From: Flavimaricola sp.
GTDB lineage: Bacteria; Pseudomonadota; Alphaproteobacteria; Rhodobacterales; Rhodobacteraceae
Assembly (NCBI GenBank): GCA_023300365.1
Contig: JALZWD010000186.1
Location: forward strand, 1 to 5,106
DNA: 5,106 nucleotides
Reading direction: 5' to 3'
Shown here: one piece after another, positions 1 through 5,106 of the stretch
Layout: the number at the start of each line of letters is the position of its first letter
How positions within the stretch are numbered: position 1 is the stretch's first letter
Program-made: the position numbers and the translations under genes
The notes under the pieces: model-generated
Database searches by the model: none
The model's input: only the letters and a program-made list of their open reading frames with translations
What the model was told of the DNA's origin: nothing

Positions 1-470
1 ACTCCCCACGAAAAAAAGATGATATTGCCAAATGGAAGCGCCCAAGCCCAGAAACAGCCCCAAGCCAAGCCAAAGCGGCGGGTCTTTATATGATTGCCAC
101 GATGTCCAAGCACGCAGCCGAGGCCAAGGGTTGCTCGGATGCGATGATGTTTGATTACCGCGGCTATATTGCCGAAGCTACGGGCGCCAACATCTTTTTT
201 GTCAAAGATGGCGAAGTGCATACGCCAAATGCTGATGCGTTCTTGAATGGCATCACGCGCCAAACCGTGATTGCGATGCTGAAAGACAAAGGGATTGCGG
301 TCCATGAGCGCGTGATTATGCCCGATGAACTTGAGGGTTTTGAGCAATGCTGGCTTACTGGCACCGCGGCAGAAGTGACCCCGGTTGGTAAAATCGGTGA
401 CTATAACTTTGAGGTCGGCGCATTGACCCGTGATATCTCGGAAAGCTATGAAAAGCTGGTGCGTCTGTAG
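1..470 (+). CDS. ilvE: Branched-chain amino acid aminotransferase, C-terminal part (5' truncated by window edge)
   Basis: This is the last 155 codons (read from base 3) of a fold-type IV PLP aminotransferase. The enzyme interconverts leucine, isoleucine and valine with their 2-oxo acids, using glutamate/2-oxoglutarate, in the cytoplasm. Seen directly: 'QAKAAGLY', whose lysine (codon at 72-74) fits the Schiff-base lysine; 34 residues later 'EATGANIFF' followed by 'VHT' and 'LNGITR', which together satisfy the class-IV aminotransferase signature; and 'LTGTAAEVTPVG', the conserved phosphate/substrate-loop region. The reading frame is open to the left edge. The first methionine (base 90) lies inside the fold and after the catalytic lysine, so it is not the start; roughly the N-terminal half is outside the window. 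The end 'DISESYEKLVRL' matches my memory of roseobacter IlvE. D-amino-acid transaminase or aminodeoxychorismate lyase are possible relatives but fit less well. The first five or six codons look unusual (see findings). Confidence 0.92.
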   Translation, partial: SPRKKDDIAKWKRPSPETAPSQAKAAGLYMIATMSKHAAEAKGCSDAMMFDYRGYIAEATGANIFFVKDGEVHTPNADAFLNGITRQTVIAMLKDKGIAVHERVIMPDELEGFEQCWLTGTAAEVTPVGKIGDYNFEVGALTRDISESYEKLVRL

Positions 471-507
471 GGCTCACCACGCTTAGATCGTCACAAATCA
501 CCAAATC

Positions 508-530
508 AGGGCCATACAACCGCCCTTTTT
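508..530 (+). terminator. Candidate weak rho-independent terminator after ilvE
   Basis: AGGGC (508-512) can pair with GCCCT (522-526) around a 9-base loop. The T-run 526-530 overlaps the last pair of the stem. It lies 38 bases past the ilvE stop and before the next gene, which is where a terminator would be expected. The stem is only five base pairs and the T-run is five long, so it is weak; it may be chance. Confidence 0.4.
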
Positions 531-566
531 CACGGCTTGGTAAACTATGACCACTAGGAACGTAGT

Positions 567-1223
567 ATGACCAAGCAAGATATGACGGGCATGGCTGACC
601 CGATGATGATTTTTGGGGGAGACCCCAGTGCAGCATTGGAAGAGCTGAAGGACCATCTATTGATCGCACCCGCGTCGGTGTGGCTTGATGTCGTGCGCCG
701 CACGAATATTGATCGTCACTACGATCTTTTGCGTTGGATCACCGAGCAACCCGAGTGCGATCAATCCATCGCACAGCTTGTCTTTTACAAATGCAAACCA
801 GCCCAGATGATCGAACGCCGGATCACGGTTGATCCAGATCACCCCAACCGTGACGCCATTTGCGCGATCGTGGCAAACAAATTTGAAAATGGGCAGTATC
901 CCGAACGGTTGGCCGGGCTGATGCCTGGCGAAGTGGATAGCCACATCGCCAACCTTGAGGAGGCATTGGAAAGCACGCCGCCAGAGGACCGTGTTTTTGA
1001 TGTTGCGTCCCAATTGTTAGCGACATCGGATGAGGAAGCGACCCCAATTGATGCCGCATGGGTCGCCGAGGAAGACGACCATGTGCGTCTGTTGTATCAG
1101 GCCAATGATTTAACGGTGATTGGCGGCATGAACGATTTCCGCCAAAGCGAAGCCCCAAGTGTGGCAGTTGGCGTGATTGAGAGCCTTTTGTCGATTGTAC
1201 GCAGGCCCAAAAGCGCGCGTTAA
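567..1223 (+). CDS. Uncharacterised protein with a DUF4274-like segment
   Basis: This encodes a 218-residue protein of unknown function. The start ATG at 567 is supported by AGGA at 556-559 with 7 bases of spacing. Seen: no signal peptide or membrane segment, an acidic and helix-rich composition, and so a probable cytoplasmic location. Residues about 36-85 contain 'YDLLRWITEQPECDQSIAQL' followed by 'VFYKCKP'. This resembles the DUF4274 pattern of an helix, then 'hP-x-CD', then a hydrophobic stretch. That assignment is from memory of the family and is moderate at best. The segment after residue 120 is glutamate- and aspartate-rich (e.g. 'EEALESTPPEDR', 'VAEEDDHVR') and has no family I recognise. 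The gene follows ilvE on the same strand after a 96-base gap with a candidate terminator, and is separated from the permease gene by 75 bases, so it may be its own transcription unit. The codon pattern looks like its neighbours, so it is a real gene. No function can be assigned. Confidence 0.85.
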   Translation: MTKQDMTGMADPMMIFGGDPSAALEELKDHLLIAPASVWLDVVRRTNIDRHYDLLRWITEQPECDQSIAQLVFYKCKPAQMIERRITVDPDHPNRDAICAIVANKFENGQYPERLAGLMPGEVDSHIANLEEALESTPPEDRVFDVASQLLATSDEEATPIDAAWVAEEDDHVRLLYQANDLTVIGGMNDFRQSEAPSVAVGVIESLLSIVRRPKSAR

Positions 1224-1233
1224 AGTCGCCCCT

Positions 1234-1254
1234 GGCCGACCTACCTTTTCGGCC
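1234..1254 (+). other. Short inverted repeat downstream of the DUF4274-like gene
   Basis: GGCCGA (1234-1239) is perfectly complementary to TCGGCC (1249-1254) across a 9-base loop, 11 bases after the stop codon. No T-run follows (the next bases are TTCCCCCC), so it is not a canonical intrinsic terminator. It could be a 3'-end stabilising or rho-assisted hairpin. Confidence 0.3.
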
Positions 1255-1298
1255 TTCCCCCCTAGCCTCCTTGTCAGATTTGTGAAACCACCACGCCC

Positions 1299-2072
1299 AT
1301 GTTTCGCGATGGGTTTATCTTTTCTGATCCAAGCACGCTTGCGGTTGCCATCTTGGTGGCGGTGCTTGTTGGCCTGTCAAAGGGCGGGCTTGGCGGAGCG
1401 ATGGCGATCCTTGGGGTGGCGATCCTATCACTGATTATTCCACCCGTTCAGGCGGCAGGCATTTTGTTACCAATTCTGTTGGTGATGGATTTTATCGGCT
1501 GTTGGATTTGGCGCAAACATTGGGACCTTGGGATGGTTTGGCTGATGCTGCCAGCCGGATTATTTGGCGTTTTGGTTGGATGGGCTCTTGCGACGGTCAT
1601 TTCCGATGCGGTGGTGCGATTGATTATCGGGACCATCGCGGTGGTATATCTGGCCACCTATTTGCGCAGCTTGGTCTCGGCCAATATGACACCGCGCGCG
1701 CCCAATAGGCTTCGCGGCGCGTTTTGGGGCATGCTGTCAGGCTACGGCAGCTTTGTGGCCCATGCGGGAGGCCCGGCCTATCAGATTTATGCGATGCCGC
1801 TGCGCGCCACACCGGCGGTCTATACCGCAACAAGCACGTTGTTTTTCACATTGATCAACATCGCAAAATCGGCCCCCTATGCAGCATTAGGACAGTTTAG
1901 CACCGCGAATTTAACGGCAGCAGCCGTATTGATGCCGGTGGCCGGAGTGGCAACCTTTTTGGGCGCTTGGTTGGTCAAGCGGATCCCGATGGGTGTGTTC
2001 TATCCGTTTATGCACCTCATGCTTGGACTGGTCGCGGCCAAGCTGATTTGGGACGGGATATTGGGCCTTTAG
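1299..2072 (+). CDS. TSUP family permease (sulfite exporter TauE/SafE family protein)
   Basis: This encodes a 257-residue integral inner-membrane protein, a normal length for the family. Seen: about eight hydrophobic segments, roughly residues 13-34, 37-65, 77-98, 103-121, 139-157, 172-196, 204-225 and 235-253. The family's internally duplicated glycine-rich motifs are visible as '[12 protein letters not shown]' near residues 25-36 in the first half and '[17 protein letters not shown]' at 151-167 in the second. TSUP members move small anions such as sulfite, sulfoacetate and other organosulfonates or organic acids. The substrate cannot be read from sequence, and no sulfur-metabolism gene is in the window. 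The start at 1299 is chosen because it places a short polar N-terminus before the first membrane helix and no in-frame alternative is better. No clear Shine-Dalgarno precedes it. The gene ends 74 bases before the ThuA gene on the same strand; cotranscription is possible but unproven. Confidence 0.93.
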   Translation: MFRDGFIFSDPSTLAVAILVAVLVGLSKGGLGGAMAILGVAILSLIIPPVQAAGILLPILLVMDFIGCWIWRKHWDLGMVWLMLPAGLFGVLVGWALATVISDAVVRLIIGTIAVVYLATYLRSLVSANMTPRAPNRLRGAFWGMLSGYGSFVAHAGGPAYQIYAMPLRATPAVYTATSTLFFTLINIAKSAPYAALGQFSTANLTAAAVLMPVAGVATFLGAWLVKRIPMGVFYPFMHLMLGLVAAKLIWDGILGL

Positions 2073-2075
2073 GGC

Positions 2076-2100
2076 CGACGGGCATTGTATGTGACCGTCG
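2076..2100 (+). other. Small hairpin between permease and thuA
   Basis: CGACGG (2076-2081) pairs perfectly with CCGTCG (2095-2100) over a 13-base loop, just past the permease stop. No T-run follows. An alternative pairing of GGGCA (2080-2084) with TGCCC (2112-2116) would exclude it. It may be a chance product of GC-rich sequence or a weak processing/regulatory hairpin. Confidence 0.22.
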
Positions 2101-2134
2101 CAGGCGTAATGTGCCCATAGCCCGCGCCCCGAAC

Positions 2135-2140
2135 AAGGAG
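2135..2140 (+). promoter_or_regulatory. Strong Shine-Dalgarno that sets the thuA start
   Basis: AAGGAG sits 6 bases before ATG 2147. The same frame is open back to an ATG at 1967, inside the permease gene. This site and the match of '[14 protein letters not shown]' to the ThuA N-terminus show that translation starts at 2147. Confidence 0.85.
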
Positions 2141-2146
2141 AACCTT

Positions 2147-2932
2147 ATGCCAATCAATACCGTGGTTTGGAATGAAAACGTGCATGAGACGCACAACAAG
2201 GTCGTTGCGGATTTATACCCCGATGGGATCCATGGCGCGATTGCCGCGGCGTTGAATACCGATCCCGAAATCCATGCCACGACGGCCACATTGCAAGAAC
2301 CAGAGCATGGTTTGCCCCAAGATCGGTTGGATCAAACCGATGTTTTATTGTGGTGGGGTCATGCGGCACATGGCGATGTTGAGGATGCAGTCGTCGAGCG
2401 GGTGGCCGAAGCGGTTTGGTCGGGGATGGGGTTGATTGTCTTGCATTCGGGGCATTTCGCCAAAATTTTCAAACGCCTGATGGGCACACCTTGCAACCTC
2501 ACGTGGCGCGAAGCCGGCGAGCGTGAGCGGCTTTGGGTCACATCGCGCAACCACCCAATCGTTGATGGTTTGCCCGATCATTTCGAACTTGAGAACGAAG
2601 AAATGTATGGAGAGCCGTTTGGTATCCCAGAGCCCGAACAGACGGTGTTCATCAGCTGGTTTCAAGGCGGCGAGGTTTTCAGGTCTGGGGCCACATGGAA
2701 GCGCGGCGCGGGGAATGTCTTTTATTTTCGACCCGGCCACGAGACCTACCCCACCTATTTTGATCCCAACGTGCAGCGTGTTTTATCCAATGCGGTGAAA
2801 TGGGCGCATAACCCGGCACCGCGTGTTTCGGATGCAACCGATGCGCCCAATGTCCCGGTTGAAGAGGCGCTTGAGCCGCTTGTCGCACGGGGGGCCAAAT
2901 TGCACGGCGATGGCGAAGAGGGGTTCAAATGA
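2147..2932 (+). CDS. thuA: ThuA-family protein (trehalose utilization)
   Basis: This encodes a 261-residue soluble protein of the ThuA family, which has a class I glutamine-amidotransferase-like fold. In rhizobia ThuA works with a paired oxidoreductase, ThuB, in catabolism of trehalose and related disaccharides through 3-keto intermediates; its precise chemistry is less settled. Seen, in order: 'VVWNENVHE' (6-14), '[14 protein letters not shown]' (67-80), '[18 protein letters not shown]' (99-116), '[10 protein letters not shown]' (147-156), '[11 protein letters not shown]' (171-181) and '[13 protein letters not shown]' (192-204). These are the conserved blocks I remember from rhizobial ThuA, and the histidine-rich ones probably line the active site. 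Residues 225-261 form a polar tail ending in 'GDGEEGF'. The start is fixed by the Shine-Dalgarno at 2135-2140. The stop overlaps the next start codon by four bases (ATGA), indicating translational coupling. The family call is very secure. The symbol is by homology and does not prove trehalose as substrate. Confidence 0.9.
   Translation: MPINTVVWNENVHETHNKVVADLYPDGIHGAIAAALNTDPEIHATTATLQEPEHGLPQDRLDQTDVLLWWGHAAHGDVEDAVVERVAEAVWSGMGLIVLHSGHFAKIFKRLMGTPCNLTWREAGERERLWVTSRNHPIVDGLPDHFELENEEMYGEPFGIPEPEQTVFISWFQGGEVFRSGATWKRGAGNVFYFRPGHETYPTYFDPNVQRVLSNAVKWAHNPAPRVSDATDAPNVPVEEALEPLVARGAKLHGDGEEGFK
2918..2923 (+). promoter_or_regulatory. Ribosome binding site for the oxidoreductase gene inside thuA
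   Basis: GAGGGG lies within the last codons of thuA, 5 bases before ATG 2929. It supports the overlapping start and independent or coupled re-initiation. Confidence 0.65.
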
Positions 2933-3993
2933 CACTTCGCGTTTTGATCGTCGGCACCGGCGGTATGGCGGGCAGCCACGCCCAAGCCTATGCACAGATG
3001 CCCGGTGTTGAGGTTGTCGCGGGCGTGGATACACGGCCCGACAACCTTGCTGAGTTTCAACACACTTTTGGCGTCGCACATGGATTTGCTTCGGTCGACG
3101 AGGCCATAGCCTGGGGCGAATTTGATGCGGCCTCAAACGTGACACCCGATGCGGTGCACCACCGCACCACTCTGCCCCTCTTGGCGGCGGGAAAGCATGT
3201 GTTGTGCGAAAAACCATTGGCCACAACCCACGCAGACGCCGCGGAAATGGCGCAGGCCGCAGCACAAGCGGGCGTGATCAACATGGTGAACCTCACTTAC
3301 CGCAATGTCGCTGCAATCAACGAGGCCCAGAGCATGATCGCCAATGGCGCGATTGGCGAGGTGCGGCACTTTCAGGCCGCGTATTTGCAAAGCTGGCTGA
3401 CGCAACCTGCTTGGGGGCATTGGGACAAAGAGGACCAATGGCTTTGGCGACTGAGCCAGGCGCATGGGTCGATGGGCGTTTTGGGCGATATCGGTGTACA
3501 TATCCTAGATTTTGCGAGTTTTGCCGCCGGACGGAATGTGGCGGATGTGTCTTGCAGGCTGACCACCTTTGACAAGGCGCCGGGCAATCAAATTGGCGAC
3601 TACACCCTTGATGCCAACGATAGCTTTGCCATGACACTTGGCCTTGAGGGCGGAGCGACGGGGGTTGTGCACGCAACCCGATTTGCCTCGGGGCATTTAA
3701 ATGATCTGTCGTTGCGGATTTTTGGCACCAAGGGCGGGATTGAGGTTTTGTCGAAACCTGCCGCCGATGGCACCGGCAGTGGGCTGCGCGCGTGTCTTGG
3801 GCCAGATTTGGAGGCTGGCATTTGGCGCGATATTGCGGTTCGGGACGTAAAGACAAATTACGCGCGTTTCATCGATGCCATTGCCGCCGGGCGGCAGGTG
3901 CAGCCCGATTTCGCCCACGGGGCCTTGTTACAAAAGGTGCTTGATTTATCGGTGGCTTCGGATGCGCAAAATGGGCTGTGTCTCTCCCTGTGA
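2929..3993 (+). CDS. Gfo/Idh/MocA family NAD(P)-dependent oxidoreductase (ThuB-position dehydrogenase)
   Basis: This encodes a 354-residue cytoplasmic sugar or polyol dehydrogenase, typical family length. The N-terminal Rossmann fold begins '[16 protein letters not shown]', with the dinucleotide glycines at residues 9, 11 and 12. Strand 2 ends 'VAGVDTRP'; Asp34 there favours NAD(H), which is an inference. 'VLCEKPLA' (91-98) carries the conserved Glu-Lys-Pro, with Lys95 the expected catalytic/cofactor residue. The C-terminal alpha/beta domain contains '[13 protein letters not shown]' and 'GDIGVHILD' (186-194), where Asp187 and His191 match the usual catalytic pair. '[12 protein letters not shown]' (262-273) is the late conserved strand. 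It overlaps the ThuA gene by four bases and has its own GAGGGG ribosome binding site, so the two are almost certainly one operon. In rhizobial thuAB the partner oxidises disaccharides to 3-keto sugars; the same role here is likely. Inositol or other sugar substrates remain possible, so the symbol thuB is withheld. Confidence 0.93.
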   Translation: MTLRVLIVGTGGMAGSHAQAYAQMPGVEVVAGVDTRPDNLAEFQHTFGVAHGFASVDEAIAWGEFDAASNVTPDAVHHRTTLPLLAAGKHVLCEKPLATTHADAAEMAQAAAQAGVINMVNLTYRNVAAINEAQSMIANGAIGEVRHFQAAYLQSWLTQPAWGHWDKEDQWLWRLSQAHGSMGVLGDIGVHILDFASFAAGRNVADVSCRLTTFDKAPGNQIGDYTLDANDSFAMTLGLEGGATGVVHATRFASGHLNDLSLRIFGTKGGIEVLSKPAADGTGSGLRACLGPDLEAGIWRDIAVRDVKTNYARFIDAIAAGRQVQPDFAHGALLQKVLDLSVASDAQNGLCLSL

Positions 3994-4045
3994 GATCTGC
4001 TTGAACATCAAGACGCCGCACGGCACTCTTGGCAAACCCGAAAGC

Positions 4046-4049
4046 AGGA
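4046..4049 (+). promoter_or_regulatory. Shine-Dalgarno for the glycosyltransferase gene
   Basis: AGGA is 6 bases upstream of ATG 4056. That ATG is the first one after the in-frame stop at 4002-4004, so this site decides the start. Confidence 0.6.
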
Positions 4050-4055
4050 CGTCGC

Positions 4056-5106
4056 ATGTGCGCAACCACCCCCACGTCGATCTTTTTTCACCCCGATGCG
4101 ATCGAAGGCGAAGACAAGGATTTGGTTGGCCGTCGGTCCGCCGGGCAGAGTTTTCTTAAGGGATATTTGCGCAACCACCACGCAGATACGGTGCGGGCCG
4201 TGGTGGAAAATACGAAAGCAGGGCGTGAATTTGACGCAGCCGCACGCGCCTTGGGCGAAACCCGCCCAATTGTCGTGACAACACTGCGCCGGGCGGAAGA
4301 TTTTGGCAAAGTTGGCAGCGTATTTTTCCCGTCACCCGGCTTTCAAACCTTTCCATGGCTGCGCCACCGTCAAAATCCGGCTGCCTGTTCATTTATTGGT
4401 ATCACACATACGGTATCAACCCGTCGTGTGATGAGGGGGTTTCACACCCTGTTGTCGGACCCCGTTTATGATTGGGATGCCGTGATTTGCACAAGCCATG
4501 CGGTGCAGTCTGTTGTTACCACACAGATGGAACAAGAGCGCGCGTTCTATACCGAACGTTTCGGTGCCGCGCAGGTGCCGATGCCGCAATTTCCAGTGAT
4601 CCCCTTGGGGATTGAAACCGCCGATTTCGCGCCCCTTGGGGATGCGCGCACGCGACTGCGCGGACAGTTTGGCATAGCCGATGATGCTGTTGTGGTGATG
4701 ACGATGGGCCGGCTGAGTGTGGTGGAAAAGGCCAACCCCATTCCGATGATGATTGCACTTGAACAAGTAGCTGCGCGAACGGGGCGCGAAATACACCTGT
4801 GGATCACCGGCTGGACGAACCGTGCGGAAGAAGAGGCGCTGCATCAGGCCGCAGCGGAGGCGCTTTGCCAAAAGGTTGTCGTGCACTTTCTGGATGGGCG
4901 CGATAAAGACCTGCGGCGCAATCTTTGGGCGGCGGCGGATATCTTTAGCCTTCCGGCCGATAGCATCCAAGAAACCTTTGGCCTTGTTCCCGTCGAAGCA
5001 ATGGCGGCCGGGTTGCCCGTTGTGATGCCCGACTGGGACGGTTTTCGCGATACTGTGGTGCATGGCGAGACCGGGTTTTTAGTGCCCACGCGCATGGCGC
5101 CCACGG
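4056..5106 (+). CDS. GT4-type (group 1) glycosyltransferase, 3' end cut by window edge
   Basis: The first 350 codons of a GT-B fold glycosyltransferase are visible, open to the right edge. It should transfer a sugar from a nucleotide-sugar donor; donor and acceptor are not identifiable. Seen in the N-terminal domain: 'FFHPDAIEGEDKDLVGRRSA' and 'GQSFLKGYLR' (30-39), a pattern I associate with a roseobacter subfamily, then 'AVICTSHAVQ' (142-151) and the inter-domain 'VIPLGIETADFAPLG' (181-195). In the C-terminal donor domain: 'MGRLSVVEKANP' (217-228), with Lys225 in the place of the conserved phosphate-binding lysine, 'IHLWITGW' (246-253), and 'ETFGLVPVEAMAAGLPVV' (306-323). The last contains the E-x7-E motif (Glu306, Glu314) diagnostic of GT4 retaining enzymes. 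No signal peptide or membrane segment is seen, so it is cytoplasmic or peripheral. It starts 62 bases after the oxidoreductase stop; that gap has no clear terminator, so read-through is possible. Nothing ties it functionally to the thuA pair. Most of the catalytic core is present; only the C-terminal tail is missing. Confidence 0.92.
   Translation, partial: MCATTPTSIFFHPDAIEGEDKDLVGRRSAGQSFLKGYLRNHHADTVRAVVENTKAGREFDAAARALGETRPIVVTTLRRAEDFGKVGSVFFPSPGFQTFPWLRHRQNPAACSFIGITHTVSTRRVMRGFHTLLSDPVYDWDAVICTSHAVQSVVTTQMEQERAFYTERFGAAQVPMPQFPVIPLGIETADFAPLGDARTRLRGQFGIADDAVVVMTMGRLSVVEKANPIPMMIALEQVAARTGREIHLWITGWTNRAEEEALHQAAAEALCQKVVVHFLDGRDKDLRRNLWAAADIFSLPADSIQETFGLVPVEAMAAGLPVVMPDWDGFRDTVVHGETGFLVPTRMAPT

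Noticed and set aside
494..509. Imperfect tandem 8-mer CAAATCAC/CAAATCAG after ilvE
   Set aside because: Two copies of eight bases with one mismatch is within chance expectation and has no link to a known element.
541..546. TAAACT as a possible -10 element for the DUF4274-like gene
   Set aside because: No -35-like hexamer lies at a suitable distance upstream, so a promoter cannot be supported.
1271..1276. TTGTCA as a possible -35 element for the permease gene
   Set aside because: The matching -10 position would fall on the start codon region (about 1294-1299) and has no TATAAT-like sequence.
1177..1434. Plus-strand 85-codon frame bridging the DUF4274-like gene and the permease
   Set aside because: It overlaps both real genes in another frame and has no ribosome binding site or recognisable protein features.
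1967..2146. N-terminal extension of the ThuA frame back to ATG 1967, overlapping the permease
   Set aside because: The extension translates to non-family sequence inside the permease gene. The strong AAGGAG and the conserved ThuA N-terminus place the start at 2147.
3317..3856. Minus-strand open frame of 179 codons within the oxidoreductase gene
   Set aside because: The protein is low-complexity and Arg/Pro/Ser-rich, opposite a clear Gfo/Idh/MocA enzyme. There is no evidence of coding on that strand.
4000..4012. Perfect small palindrome CTTGA-ACA-TCAAG between the oxidoreductase and glycosyltransferase genes
   Set aside because: The stem is five pairs, AT-containing, with a three-base loop and no T-run. 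It is too short to call a terminator or operator without conservation evidence.
3875..4159. Plus-strand 94-codon frame across the oxidoreductase-glycosyltransferase junction
   Set aside because: It overlaps the ends of two well-supported genes in a different frame and shows no conserved motif.
4416..5063. Long open frame on the minus strand (215 codons) opposite the glycosyltransferase
   Set aside because: It lies wholly antisense to a gene with unmistakable GT4 motifs, and its protein is rich in His, Arg and Pro with no recognisable domain. It is typical of shadow frames in GC-biased codon usage.

Overview
The window reads as ordinary chromosomal DNA of an alphaproteobacterium, most likely a Rhodobacterales/roseobacter-type marine bacterium. 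This rests on protein-level resemblance: the IlvE C-terminus, the ThuA homologue and the 'GRRSAGQSFLKGY' glycosyltransferase all look like roseobacter versions. The moderately GC-rich coding style and tight, same-strand gene packing fit too. No 16S or other taxonomic marker is present, so this placement is an inference.

All six genes lie on the + strand. In order they are: (1) the 3' half of ilvE, a branched-chain amino acid aminotransferase cut by the left edge, followed by a short candidate terminator; (2) a 218-residue cytoplasmic protein of unknown function with a DUF4274-like stretch; (3) a complete TSUP-family (TauE/SafE) membrane permease; (4) a ThuA-family protein whose true start is set by a strong ribosome binding site; (5) a Gfo/Idh/MocA NAD(P)-dependent oxidoreductase whose start codon overlaps the ThuA stop codon (ATGA); (6) a GT4-type glycosyltransferase, 350 codons of which are visible before the right edge cuts it. 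Intergenic gaps are 96, 75, 74 and 62 bases. None is long enough to hide another protein gene of normal size, and no tRNA, rRNA, CRISPR array, insertion sequence or phage signature was seen.

The clearest functional unit is the ThuA-oxidoreductase pair. It is translationally coupled and resembles the thuAB arrangement known from rhizobia, where the two proteins act in oxidative (3-keto) catabolism of trehalose and related disaccharides. The usual sugar ABC transporter genes and LacI-type regulator are not in the window; a TSUP permease sits immediately upstream instead. The glycosyltransferase and the DUF4274-like protein have no demonstrable link to the pair beyond adjacency and strand.

I found no convincing undescribed system. 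The points most worth a second look are the orphan DUF4274-like protein, the transporter-less ThuA/oxidoreductase pair beside a TSUP permease, the glycosyltransferase subfamily with unknown acceptor, and a possible single-base problem at the extreme left edge of ilvE.
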